The position numbers and the translations under genes are program-made. A stretch of DNA of 64,000 bases from CAWDDG01 sp963801065 (GTDB lineage: Bacteria > Actinomycetota > Actinomycetes > Jiangellales > Jiangellaceae), in NCBI GenBank assembly GCA_963801065.1, contig CAWDDG010000003.1, positions 248,001 through 312,000 of the forward strand, written 5' to 3'. Within the stretch, counting starts at the first letter, position 1. The number at the start of each line of letters is the position of its first letter. Shown here piece by piece: positions 20,243 through 28,378 of this stretch. The notes under the pieces are model-generated. The model had not been told where the DNA came from. It was given only the letters and a program-made list of their open reading frames with translations, and did not search any database.

Positions 20243-20542
20243 TCACTTCTCGATGACGGCGAGGACGTCGCGCGCCGAGAGGATGAGAAGGTCCTCACCG
20301 TCGTACTTGACCTCGGTGCCGCCGTACTTGGAGTACAGGACCTTGTCGCCGACGGCGACGTCGAGAGGGATGCGCTTCGACCCCTTGTCGTCGAACCGGC
20401 CTGCGCCGACAGCGAGGACCTCGCCCTCCTGCGGCTTCTCCTTGGCGGTGTCAGGGATGACGAGCCCGGACGCCGTGGTCTGCTCCGCGTCGAGCGGCTT
20501 GACCACGATCCGGTCCTCGAGCGGCTTCATGGAGACCGACAC
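20243..20542 (-). CDS. groES: co-chaperonin GroES
   Basis: 99 residues from the GTG at 20542, with GGGGAGG seven bases upstream; the open frame continues further 5' but only into the leader. Family motifs: MKPLEDRIVVKPLDAEQTT, the mobile loop region TASGLVIPDTAKEKPQEG, and the end SARDVLAVIEK. Heptameric cap for GroEL. The leader carries two CIRCE-like operators. Confidence 0.98.
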   Translation of the reverse strand: MSVSMKPLEDRIVVKPLDAEQTTASGLVIPDTAKEKPQEGEVLAVGAGRFDDKGSKRIPLDVAVGDKVLYSKYGGTEVKYDGEDLLILSARDVLAVIEK

Positions 20543-20636
20543 TTGCTGACCTCCCCTTTCGCGGGATGTCACGGTTGTTTCGTCTGACTGCCCCTGCCGC
20601 ACCGTCGTCGCGGGTGCCGGTGTGGCGGTGGCACGC

Positions 20637-20661
20637 TGGCACTCTCGGTCCGAGTGTGCCA
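20637..20661 (-). promoter_or_regulatory. CIRCE-like operator 1 (HrcA), imperfect
   Basis: On the minus strand TGGCACAC, nine bases, GAGTGCCA. It matches the CIRCE layout of 8-9-8 with one departure in the left arm (CACAC for CACTC). It lies 95 bases before the groES start. Confidence 0.78.
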
Positions 20662-20671
20662 ATGCGAAACC

Positions 20672-20696
20672 TAGCACTCGTACACTGCGAGTGCCA
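20672..20696 (-). promoter_or_regulatory. CIRCE operator 2 (HrcA)
   Basis: On the minus strand TGGCACTC, nine bases, GAGTGCTA, very close to the consensus TTAGCACTC-N9-GAGTGCTAA. Ten bases separate it from the first operator. HrcA repression of groESL in the absence of heat stress is the established role of this element in actinomycetes. Confidence 0.93.
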
Positions 20697-20710
20697 GCCG
20701 AACCCCTCGC

Positions 20711-22324
20711 TCATGCGGCGACCGAGGGGGCGCAGCCGGGCTGATCCACGCCATGCACGACCACGGGGAGCACCCCGCCGCCGGTTGCCTTGCCGAGCAG
20801 GACGGCGACCAGGGCGCGGAACGCCTGGGGCGTGCGTCCGTACAGGGCGATCCGCGCCGAGGTCGCCGAGCTGTCGCCCAGCCCGTACGGGGTGTCGAGG
20901 GCCACCACCACGGCACCGCGTCCCGGGTCGTTGCCGCCCAGCAGCCTGACCAGGTCTCCGGAGCCGACGGTCAGGCCTGCCGCCTCGGCCGCTGCGACGA
21001 GCCGGGCCCGGTCGGCCTCGGTACCGCCGCGGACCTGGATCGCGCCACCGACCAGCGGCCCGCGGCACGCACCGGACACGATCGTCAGGCCGGCCAGCGA
21101 CGCCGCATAGGACACGTCGGCGTGTGACCCGACGACTGATGGCGCGGGCCGCACACCACCCTCGGCCGTGTGCAACATCAGGGCAACACCGCGGGTCGCG
21201 GCCTCGGACAGGCGGGCGGCCGACAGCCGTCCGTCCGACACCGCAGCCACGATCGCGGCGTGTGCGGCACGAACGTCCACTGGCATCAGGACGATGTCGG
21301 CGCCGGCGACCAAGGAGCGGACGGCGGCATCGCCGGAGCCGTACGTCGCCGCGACCGCGGCCATGTTCTGGGCGTCGGTGACGACCAAGCCGTCGAAACC
21401 AAGCTCGTCGCGCAGCAACCCGACGACGGGGGCGGAGAGCGACGACGGCACACCAGGGTCGACCGCCGTGACGTCGATGTGGCCGACCATGACCGCCGGC
21501 GCGCCATCGTCCACCGCGGTCCGGAAGGGCGCGAAGTCACGAGCTCGGAGCTCGTAGAGAGTGGCGGCCTGAACCGGCAACTCCTCATGGCTGTCGGCGG
21601 GAACCGACCCGTGGCCGGGGAAATGCTTCGCGACGGCGACGATCCCGGCGTCGGCGTATCCGGCCAGCTCAGCGGTCACGACCTCGGATACCACCTCGGG
21701 GTCCGACGAAGCCGACCGGCTGCCGATCGTCGGGTCGTCGGGGCCGCTGGTGACGTCGGCGTCAGGCGCGAAGACCATCGTGAAACCCAGGGCCCGCAGC
21801 TCGTCGCCGCTGGCCCGTGCCACGCGACGCGCCAGTGCCGCGTCACGGGCCGCGCCCAGCGTCATCAGGCTCGGGAACTCCGTCACCGGCGCGCCGAGAC
21901 GCGCGACCTTTCCACCCTCCTGGTCCACGCCGACCAGGAGGGGATACGACCGAGCCGCCGAACGCTGAAGCGTCGCGATGTCCGACCGGACCTGATCAGG
22001 CGACACGACGTTCTGACCCATGACGATGACGCCCCCGATGTGCAGGTCGCCGACGAGTTGCGTCGCCTCGCCGACCGTCTGGTACTGGGCGACGATCACC
22101 TGGCCGGCCTGCTCCTCGATCGACATGCCGGCGACGATCCGCGCGGCGCGCGCGTACTGGTCCTCCGTCGGGCCCCACGGCAGAGGTGGAGGTGGGGTCG
22201 GGGTGGGCGTTGGGGTTGGCGTCGCCGTCAAGGTGGCCGGTGGCCGGGCGTCGGGCGCCTCGGCCGGTGCGCACCCAGTGGCCAGCACCGCGGCCGCAGC
22301 CAACACGACGATCGGGCGTTTCAC
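20711..22324 (-). CDS. glycoside hydrolase family 3 lipoprotein (beta-N-acetylhexosaminidase-like)
   Basis: 537 residues. Lipoprotein signal: MKRPIVVLAAAAVLATGC with Cys at 18, then a TPTPTP/PPPP linker at about 31-50. The GH3 TIM barrel follows, with the NagZ-type KHFPGHG near 233 and a GVDQEGGKVARLG stretch near 133; VVTDAQNMAAV carries the presumed nucleophile Asp. A GH3 C-terminal domain fills the rest. Probably trims N-acetylglucosamine from peptidoglycan fragments outside the membrane. The gene ends 15 bases from the CIRCE element of groES. Confidence 0.93.
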   Translation of the reverse strand: MKRPIVVLAAAAVLATGCAPAEAPDARPPATLTATPTPTPTPTPPPPLPWGPTEDQYARAARIVAGMSIEEQAGQVIVAQYQTVGEATQLVGDLHIGGVIVMGQNVVSPDQVRSDIATLQRSAARSYPLLVGVDQEGGKVARLGAPVTEFPSLMTLGAARDAALARRVARASGDELRALGFTMVFAPDADVTSGPDDPTIGSRSASSDPEVVSEVVTAELAGYADAGIVAVAKHFPGHGSVPADSHEELPVQAATLYELRARDFAPFRTAVDDGAPAVMVGHIDVTAVDPGVPSSLSAPVVGLLRDELGFDGLVVTDAQNMAAVAATYGSGDAAVRSLVAGADIVLMPVDVRAAHAAIVAAVSDGRLSAARLSEAATRGVALMLHTAEGGVRPAPSVVGSHADVSYAASLAGLTIVSGACRGPLVGGAIQVRGGTEADRARLVAAAEAAGLTVGSGDLVRLLGGNDPGRGAVVVALDTPYGLGDSSATSARIALYGRTPQAFRALVAVLLGKATGGGVLPVVVHGVDQPGCAPSVAA

Positions 22325-22387
22325 GCGGGCCAGTCTCCCCCAGCCGCCGACCTCACCGGACCACAGCCCGTCACGGCAGGAGGATGC

Positions 22388-23080
22388 TCAGTGGCCCATC
22401 CTCAGCAGCCCGACAAGCCGATCGACCGGGTCGGGGCCGGGCTCGACGACGGACAGCAGGACACCGGCATCACCGAGACCGGCACCGCGCCGGGCCTGAT
22501 GCCGGAGAAGCCCGGCTGCCAGCCGACCGGCTGGATCCCCCGCACGTTCCAGCGCCGACACGGCTTCCGCCCGCACGGCTCCCGAACCGGCCCGGACGTG
22601 CTCGACCCTTCGCCCCGATGCGACCAGAACGTGCGCGGCGAGCGGATCCAGGTCGTAATTCGCCTTCCCCGGCTCGGCGTACGACGCGACCAGGCGGCCA
22701 GCCGGAAGCGGCACGACGGAGGTCAGCGGGCCCAACGACACGATCACAGCGTCCGGCGGAACCACGGCGGCCGGTGGCGGCAGCGACACCGGTGCAGCCG
22801 CATGGACGCAAGCGAGACCCGCCAGGCCGTCGGGACCGTGGAAGCCGCGCGGCTCGAAGGGCAGGCCGTCCAGCCTGCAGTTCGCGCCACCAGCTACCGG
22901 CACGCGTGCGTCGAGAGCGTCGAGCACGTGGAAGGTGTTCGTCAGGACCTGGTCGAGCTGCACGTTGCCCGCCGTGCAGACCACACCGCGCAGGTCCAGG
23001 TCGGGATGCCGGACCGCGACCATGAGCGCCAGAGCGTCGTCGACCCCGGTATCGACGACCAGGACCACCGGCAATGGCAC
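22388..23080 (-). CDS. nucleoside hydrolase-like protein, short form
   Basis: 230 residues with the inosine-uridine nucleoside hydrolase N-terminal calcium motif VVDTGVDDALALM at residues 8-20 and CTAGNVQLDQVLTNTF near 36-50, a close match to the family's GNV segment. The usual family length is about 310 residues and the typical DTDxGxDD has lost one Asp, so activity is not assured. Starts one base after the tsaD stop, so it is co-transcribed. Confidence 0.82.
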   Translation of the reverse strand: MPLPVVLVVDTGVDDALALMVAVRHPDLDLRGVVCTAGNVQLDQVLTNTFHVLDALDARVPVAGGANCRLDGLPFEPRGFHGPDGLAGLACVHAAAPVSLPPPAAVVPPDAVIVSLGPLTSVVPLPAGRLVASYAEPGKANYDLDPLAAHVLVASGRRVEHVRAGSGAVRAEAVSALERAGDPAGRLAAGLLRHQARRGAGLGDAGVLLSVVEPGPDPVDRLVGLLRMGH

Positions 23081-23081
23081 C

Positions 23082-24134
23082 TCAGGAGCCCACCAGCACC
23101 TCGGTCACGGGCATCGACGAGTCGGCAGGTAGGTCCAGCGGGCTCGGCGGCCGTCCGCGGGCGACCACTTCGGCGCCCAGCGCCGCAACCATCGCGCCGT
23201 TGTCGGTGCACAGCGCCGGCCTCGGCACCCGAAGCATCACGCCGGCATCTGCGCAGCGCTCGGCCGCCAGTGCGCGCAGGCGAGAGTTCGCCGCAACGCC
23301 GCCGCCGATCAGCAGCGTGTCGACGCCGTGCTCGCGGCACGCGAGCACCGCCTTACGGGCCAGGACGTCGACAACCGCTTCCTGGAACGACGCGGCCACG
23401 TGGGCCACCGGCACCTGCCTGCCGGCCTGCTCGCGGGCCTCGACCCATCGTGCCACCGCCGTCTTGAGGCCGGAGAAGGAGAAGTCGAAGCGGTGCCGCT
23501 CCATGTCGCGCGGGCTGGTCAGCCCGCGGGGGAACTCGACATAGGCCGGGTCGCCATCGGCCGCCGCGCGATCGACGTACGGGCCACCCGGGAACGGCAG
23601 GCCGAGCAGGCGTGCGACCTTGTCGAACGCCTCTCCTGCGGCGTCGTCGATGGTCGCACCGAGGGGCGAAACGGTCTCGGCGACGTCATCCACCATCAGG
23701 AGTGACGAGTGCCCCCCGGACACCAGCAGCGCGATCGTCGGCGCTGGCAGCGGGCCGTGTTCGAGCTGGTCGACGGCGACGTGGGCGGCCAGATGGTTGA
23801 CTCCGTAGAGCGGGACACCCAGCCCGACCGCGAGTGCCTTTGCCGCCGAGACGCCGACCATGAGCGCGCCCGCGAGCCCGGGGCCGCTGGTGACGGCCAC
23901 CGCGTCCACGTCGACCAGGCGCACGCCCGCTTCGCGACAGGCACGCTCGATCGTTGGCACGATCGCCTCGAGATGAGCCCGGCTGGCGACCTCGGGTACG
24001 ACGCCTCCGAACCGCGCATGCTCGTCGACCGAGCTGGCGACGGCATCGGCGAGGAGGTCGTTGCCGCGGACGAGCCCGACTCCTGTCTCGTCACAGGAGG
24101 TCTCGATCCCCAACACCAGCGGTGCATCCGTCAC
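23082..24134 (-). CDS. tsaD: tRNA N6-adenosine threonylcarbamoyltransferase
   Basis: 350 residues. Transfers the threonylcarbamoyl group to A37 of ANN-decoding tRNAs, with TsaB and TsaE. I chose the GTG at 24134 (VTDAPLVLGIETSCDETG) because GAGGGG abuts the upstream ATG at 24146 and so cannot serve it. Motifs: IETSCDETG, metal site NHLAAHV near 113, SGGHSSLL and GGGVAANSRLR. Normally it follows rimI directly; here a two-kilobase cassette separates them, so it needs its own promoter in 24135-24190 or read-through. Confidence 0.96.
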   Translation of the reverse strand: MTDAPLVLGIETSCDETGVGLVRGNDLLADAVASSVDEHARFGGVVPEVASRAHLEAIVPTIERACREAGVRLVDVDAVAVTSGPGLAGALMVGVSAAKALAVGLGVPLYGVNHLAAHVAVDQLEHGPLPAPTIALLVSGGHSSLLMVDDVAETVSPLGATIDDAAGEAFDKVARLLGLPFPGGPYVDRAAADGDPAYVEFPRGLTSPRDMERHRFDFSFSGLKTAVARWVEAREQAGRQVPVAHVAASFQEAVVDVLARKAVLACREHGVDTLLIGGGVAANSRLRALAAERCADAGVMLRVPRPALCTDNGAMVAALGAEVVARGRPPSPLDLPADSSMPVTEVLVGS

Positions 24135-24190
24135 GTCGCGGATCATCCCCTCGGGTCGGCTCGGTGTGTCTCGATCTCGCGTAGGTGAAC

Positions 24191-24401
24191 TCAGTCTTCC
24201 TGAAGTACGGAGAGGATGTTGCCGGCCGGATCCTTGAACCAGGCGATGGCAGGCCGCGATTGCGGAAGTTCCCCCTTCGCGTCGACGCCGTCGATGGCCT
24301 CGAAGCGGATCCGCGTGCCGCGAGTTGGTCCACGGCGGAGTCGACGTCGTCGACCGGGAAGTTGAGGATCGTGAACTGAATGCCTCGGTGTGCTCGAACA
24401 T
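24191..24401 (-). pseudogene. remnant of a VOC (glyoxalase/bleomycin-resistance) family protein
   Basis: Starts with a good ATG at 24401 behind GGGAGG: MFEHTEAFSS. Then FTILNFPVDDVDSAVDQLAARG appears in the next frame and RFEAIDGVDAKGELPQ through DPAGNILSVLQED in the third. Compared with intact VOC proteins about 50 central residues are missing and two frame breaks are present. Only some 65 codons of recognisable sequence remain, so it is dead. It lies between tsaD and the divergent DGPF/sigma pair. Confidence 0.85.
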
Positions 24402-24527
24402 GGTCCTCCCTTCACGGTCGTACCTCGGCATCGGCAACCCCTGCGGGCGCCTGTCCCGGGATGTCGAAGCCGGGACCGGGCTTCGACATCCGGATGACAG
24501 AATTTCGAGACGTCATGGAGGTACCCG

Positions 24528-24899
24528 ATGAAGTACCTGATCCTGATCTACAGCAACCCGGCGTCCCGGGAGATCTGGGAGGGATTCTCCGACGCCCAGC
24601 GCGCGGAGGGGTACCGCGTCTATGACGCCCTCGACGCGGACCTCGCCGCGTCCGGCGAGATGATCGTGTCGGAGGCCCTGGCCGATCCGTCGCTGGCCAA
24701 GCGTGTCTCCGTGCGCGAGGGCCGGACGATGACCACCGACGGACCGTTCGCCGAGGTCAAGGAGCTTCTGGCGGGCTTCTACCTCGTCGAGTGCGAGAGC
24801 ATCGACCGTGCGGTCGAGCACGCCGCCCGAATACCGGAGGCCACACTCGGCCTGGTGGAGGTGCGGCCGGTCCTGGACCTCAGCGGGCTGGAGATGTGA
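24528..24899 (+). CDS. YCII/DGPF-domain protein, ECF sigma partner
   Basis: 123 residues, YCII-like fold. The DGPF motif is intact in TTDGPFAEVKELLAGF near 73-88, and the C-terminus VEVRPVLDLSGLEM is typical. Its GTG-A junction overlaps the sigma factor gene by four bases. Proteins of this group are encoded beside ECF42-type sigma factors in many actinomycetes; their biochemical role is not established. Confidence 0.92.
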   Translation: MKYLILIYSNPASREIWEGFSDAQRAEGYRVYDALDADLAASGEMIVSEALADPSLAKRVSVREGRTMTTDGPFAEVKELLAGFYLVECESIDRAVEHAARIPEATLGLVEVRPVLDLSGLEM

Positions 24900-26128
24900 G
24901 CACGGCGAGGGAGCTCGAGGGCCTGCTGCGGGAACTGGCGCCGCAGGTCCTCGGCATCCTCGTGCGGCGCCACGGCGACTTCGACACCTGCGAGGACGCG
25001 GTGCAGGAGGCCCTGCTGGCGGCCGCGGTCCAATGGCCGACCGAAGGGGTGCCGGCCAACCCGATGGGCTGGTTGATCACGGCCGCCTCCCGGCGGCGGA
25101 TCGAGCTGTGGCGCAACGAGTCGGCCCGCAGACGGCGCGAGGAAACCGCCGCCTCATTGACGCCACCCCACCCCGATCCCATACCGGCCGTCGACGACAC
25201 GCTCACCCTGCTGCTGCTGTGCTGCCACCCCTCACTGACCCCGGCCTCTCAGGTCGCCCTGACGCTGCGCGCCGTCGGCGGCCTCTCCACCGCCGAGATC
25301 GCCCGCGCGTTCCTGGTTCCGGAGGCGACCGTGGGCCAGCGGATCAGCCGGGCCAAACAGCGGATCAAGGCCAGCGGCGGCGAGTTCCGGATGCCCGCGC
25401 GGGCCGAGCGTTCGGAGCGGATCGCCGCCGTGCTGCAGGTGTTGTACCTGATCTTCAACGAGGGTTACACCGCCAGCTCCGGGCCAGCGCTGCACCGCGT
25501 CGAGCTCACCGCCGAGGCGATCCGCCTGACCAGGCAGCTCCGCGATCTGCTGCACGAGGACGGCGAGATCGCCGGGCTCCTCGCGCTCATGCTGCTCACC
25601 GACGCCCGCCGCCCGGCCAGGACCCGCCCCGACGGCACGCTGGTCCCGCTCGCCCATCAGGATCGTCGACATTGGGACGCGCAGGCCATCGCCGAGGGGA
25701 TCACGCTGATCACCGAGACGCTGGCCCGCGCGCCGATCGGCCCCTACCAGCTACAGGCTGCGATCGCCGCCGTGCACGACGAGGCGGCGCGCCCCGAGGA
25801 CACCGACTGGCGCCAGATCCTCGGACTGTACGAGCTGCTCAACAGCATCGCGCCCGGACCGATGGTCACGCTCAACCGCATCGTCGCCGTCGCCATGGTC
25901 CACGGCCCACAGGCCGGTCTACAGCAGCTTGCCGCGGCGGAGGCCGGCCCCGCGCTCGCCGGACACTACCGAGTCGACGCCGTCCGCGCACATCTGCTCG
26001 ACATGGCAGGTGACCAGGAGGCGGCACGTGCCAACTACCGCCTGGCCGCACGCCGCACACTCAGCGTCCCCGAGCAGCGCTACCTCGAGTCTCGCGCCGC
26101 GCTACTCAAACGGCCAAGTCGGGCATGA
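24896..26128 (+). CDS. ECF42-type RNA polymerase sigma factor with long C-terminal extension
   Basis: 410 residues from the GTG at 24896. Region 2 at about 20-75 (FDTCEDAVQEALLAAAVQW), region 4 at about 115-165 (LSTAEIARAFLVPEATVGQRISRAKQRI), then roughly 230 residues of extension with FNEGYTASSG and TPR-like helices. No anti-sigma gene is adjacent; the extension is thought to regulate this group. Together with the DGPF gene it forms a plus-strand cassette wedged between minus-strand rimI and tsaD, suggesting later insertion. Confidence 0.93.
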   Translation: MSTARELEGLLRELAPQVLGILVRRHGDFDTCEDAVQEALLAAAVQWPTEGVPANPMGWLITAASRRRIELWRNESARRRREETAASLTPPHPDPIPAVDDTLTLLLLCCHPSLTPASQVALTLRAVGGLSTAEIARAFLVPEATVGQRISRAKQRIKASGGEFRMPARAERSERIAAVLQVLYLIFNEGYTASSGPALHRVELTAEAIRLTRQLRDLLHEDGEIAGLLALMLLTDARRPARTRPDGTLVPLAHQDRRHWDAQAIAEGITLITETLARAPIGPYQLQAAIAAVHDEAARPEDTDWRQILGLYELLNSIAPGPMVTLNRIVAVAMVHGPQAGLQQLAAAEAGPALAGHYRVDAVRAHLLDMAGDQEAARANYRLAARRTLSVPEQRYLESRAALLKRPSRA

Positions 26129-26134
26129 CCGCTC

Positions 26135-26593
26135 TCAGCGAGCGAGGTGGAGGCGCAGGACGAGGCCGTCGGTGCGGCCGGCCCGATAATAGCCGCGGCG
26201 TCGCGCGATCCGCTCGAAGCCATGTCGCGAATACAGCGCCAGCGCCGCGTCGTTGTCGGCCCGGACCTCGAGCAGGATCTCGCCGACGCCGCGGCGGCGC
26301 GCCTCGTCGACGAGGGCGTCCAACAACGCAGTTCCGATCCTGTGCCGCTGCCACAAGGGCGCCACCGCCAACGTCTGGACGTCCGCGGTCTCGCCCGAGA
26401 TGAGCAGTCCCGCATACCCGACGATGTCATCCGAGTCCTCGACGACCACGTACCAGCGCGTCGCCGGAACGCCGGCCAGCTCGGACCGGAACAGCTCCGC
26501 GCTCCATGGCGGGTCGCCGGCAAACAGCTCCCGCTCCAACGGCAGGACCGCCTCGACGTCATCCCACCGCATCGGCCGCAGCCGGACGCCCAT
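26135..26593 (-). CDS. rimI: ribosomal-protein-alanine acetyltransferase RimI
   Basis: 152 residues, single GNAT domain. Acetyl-CoA site VAPLWQRHRIGTALLDAL near 78-95 and the C-terminal LEVRADNDAALALYSRHGF motif typical of RimI. Start overlaps the tsaB stop by one base. Acetylates the N-terminus of ribosomal protein bS18 in well-studied species; other targets are possible. Downstream it abuts the convergent sigma gene (stops six bases apart). Confidence 0.94.
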   Translation of the reverse strand: MGVRLRPMRWDDVEAVLPLERELFAGDPPWSAELFRSELAGVPATRWYVVVEDSDDIVGYAGLLISGETADVQTLAVAPLWQRHRIGTALLDALVDEARRRGVGEILLEVRADNDAALALYSRHGFERIARRRGYYRAGRTDGLVLRLHLAR

Positions 26594-27225
26594 CAGTGGG
26601 CCAGGACCGACTTGCGGCCACCGGGCGGCGATGCATCGGGGCGACGCAAGTAGAGCGGGTCCGGGGCCAACACGTCGACGCTCCCCGCCACGATCGCCGT
26701 GGCCAGGTCGCCTGCGCTCGGATACTCGGGGTCGACCGGGATACGAAACGCCTCGGGATACAGCCTCGCTCCGGCGCCCGCGGCCGGGAGCGCGGTCGCC
26801 ACGTCGGCCGGGGTCACCACGGCGGGGCCATCCGTGCGGCGGACGCCGTCGTACGACGCCCAGTAGACCTCATGGCGCCGGGCATCGGTCGCGACGACGA
26901 ACGATCCCTGGTCGGCCACCCCGGCCGCGACGATGTCCAAGCTGCACACCCCCTGGACAGGGATATCCAGCACGGCGCCGAGGGTGCGAGCGGTCACCAG
27001 ACCAATCCGCAGTCCGGTGAACGGGCCGGGACCCACGCCGACGGCTATGGCGGTCAGGTCGCGGCGGTCGGCACCAGCCGCCCTCAGCACCTCGAGAATC
27101 GCCGGTGCTACCAGCTCCGTGTGCCGCCGAGCGTCGACGGTGGTCGACTCGGCCAGTACCCGGTCACCGCTGTGGAGCGCGACTGTCACCGCAGGTGTCG
27201 ACGTGTCGAGAGCGAGCAGGAGCAC
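26593..27225 (-). CDS. tsaB: tRNA threonylcarbamoyladenosine biosynthesis protein TsaB
   Basis: 210 residues, ASKHA fold paralogue of TsaD without the metal site. Motifs: LLLALDTSTPAVTVAL at the start and GVGPGPFTGLRIGL near 67-80. Acts as scaffold in the TsaBDE complex. It overlaps rimI by one base. The conserved neighbour tsaE lies beyond about 640 bases of gene debris. Confidence 0.95.
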   Translation of the reverse strand: MLLLALDTSTPAVTVALHSGDRVLAESTTVDARRHTELVAPAILEVLRAAGADRRDLTAIAVGVGPGPFTGLRIGLVTARTLGAVLDIPVQGVCSLDIVAAGVADQGSFVVATDARRHEVYWASYDGVRRTDGPAVVTPADVATALPAAGAGARLYPEAFRIPVDPEYPSAGDLATAIVAGSVDVLAPDPLYLRRPDASPPGGRKSVLAH

Positions 27226-27234
27226 GGTTCCAGG

Positions 27235-27450
27235 CTAGGCCGCGTGGTCCAGGGCCGCCCGGAAGGCCTTCTCACCCCACCAGGCGGCGAAACGCTCGTG
27301 CCCGACCTCCCGGTGCAGAGCCGCCACCTGGCTGGCGTGTGCTCGAAGCGCGGCAAGCTTGCGATCGAGCGCCATCCCGCGCAGCCGGAGGTGCACCGTC
27401 AACTGGTTCACCGGCGTGATCACCGGGAGGCCTGGCGGGAAAACCGAGTA
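27235..27450 (-). pseudogene. C-terminal fragment, probably of a PIG-L deacetylase
   Basis: About 70 codons read VFPPGLPVITPVNQLTV and then MALDRKLAALRAHASQ, ending AALDHAA. The DRKLAALRAHASQ segment is typical of the end of PIG-L deacetylases. The catalytic N-terminal half with AHPDD is missing. It sits directly behind a LuxR-type ATPase fragment in another frame, as if a deletion had fused two lost genes. The full PIG-L gene at 1164 is not its parent by eye. Confidence 0.6.
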
Positions 27451-27479
27451 CTGCGCGTTCAGGTGTGGTGGCCTGCCTA

Positions 27480-27826
27480 GCCACGACCGGTCCCGGTGGC
27501 CGCTCGAGCTCTGCGAGCGCGAGACCCAACAGCCGGTCGGGCGGGGCGCCATCGGCCAGCGACGACGCCAGGTCGTCGCCCACCTCGTCCAGCACGTCGA
27601 GCAGGGGTCCGAACGCGCGCGGCGTCGAGAGGTCGTCGCAGATGCCCCACAGCATCCGTCCCACGTCGCGATGCCGCTCCACGAAAGCCCGCGCGAGGCT
27701 GGTCTTGCCGATGCCGGCCTCCCCGGACACGAGAGCGACTCGGCCGTGACGAGCGGCCGCAGTCTCGAGCGCGTCGTCGAGCGCGCTCAGCTGTGCGTCG
27801 CGCTCGAGGAGGGCCTTTCCAGCAGG
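27480..27826 (-). pseudogene. N-terminal fragment of a LuxR-type (LAL) AAA ATPase regulator
   Basis: About 115 codons: LLERDAQLSALDDALETAAA, then Walker A SGEAGIGKTSL and CDDLSTPRAFGPLLDVLDE, the standard start of large ATP-binding LuxR regulators. No plausible start codon precedes it and the sequence stops resembling the family after LALAELERPPGPVV. Full-length members have about 900 residues, so most of the gene is gone. It lies between tsaE and tsaB. Confidence 0.75.
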
Positions 27827-27871
27827 TTAAGGCGGGGTGAGCGACGCCGGAAGTGACCGACGGCGGGCCGC

Positions 27872-28378
27872 TCAGCTGCCTGCGGTGAGGTCGATTCCGG
27901 CCCAACGGGCCCCCACGCCGACCACGGTGACGTCGCGGACTTCGTCGACGTCAGCGACCGGGTTGCCGATTCCTCGGTGGATGTGAACCTCCAGCCGATC
28001 TGGTGCTAGCCCCTCGGCGAATCCCTCCCCCCATTCGAGGACCGTGACGGCCTCGTCGAGCGTCGCCTCGAGGTCGAGGTCCTCCAGCTCGTCCCAGCCG
28101 CCGAGGCGGTAGGCGTCGACGTGCAGGAGGGGCGGCCCGCCGGACAGCGAGGGATGCACGCGCGCGATGACGAACGTCGGCGAGGTGACGGGCCCACGTA
28201 CACCGAGGCCGGCGCCGATGCCCTGCACCAGCGTCGTCTTGCCGGCTCCCAGCTCGCCGCCGAGGAGTACGAGGTCGCCCGCCTCGAGCACCCTGGCGAG
28301 CCGTCCACCGAGCGCGCGCATGGCCTCGGCGTCGGCGACCTCCACGGGTGGCACATCGTTCACCGCCGGCGCCACCAT
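27872..28378 (-). CDS. tsaE: tRNA threonylcarbamoyladenosine biosynthesis ATPase TsaE
   Basis: 168 residues. Walker A GELGAGKTTLVQGIG near 41-55, switch region SPTFVIARVH and the conserved HVDAYRL near 86, with VLEWGEG near 113. Its ATPase activity drives the TsaBD cycle. It overlaps the end of the alpha/beta hydrolase gene by 19 bases, so the two are co-translated. Confidence 0.95.
   Translation of the reverse strand: MVAPAVNDVPPVEVADAEAMRALGGRLARVLEAGDLVLLGGELGAGKTTLVQGIGAGLGVRGPVTSPTFVIARVHPSLSGGPPLLHVDAYRLGGWDELEDLDLEATLDEAVTVLEWGEGFAEGLAPDRLEVHIHRGIGNPVADVDEVRDVTVVGVGARWAGIDLTAGS

Noticed and set aside
22188..22215. simple repeat in the GH3 gene (TP codons)
   Set aside because: It is a normal Thr/Pro linker after the lipobox, not an independent repeat element.
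21170..23467. 765-residue open frame on the plus strand
   Set aside because: Antisense to the GH3, nucleoside hydrolase and tsaD genes; no family resemblance.
24135..24437. longer tsaD starting at 24437
   Set aside because: The added residues are an out-of-frame reading of the VOC remnant; the TsaD N-terminus begins at APLVLGIETSCDETG.
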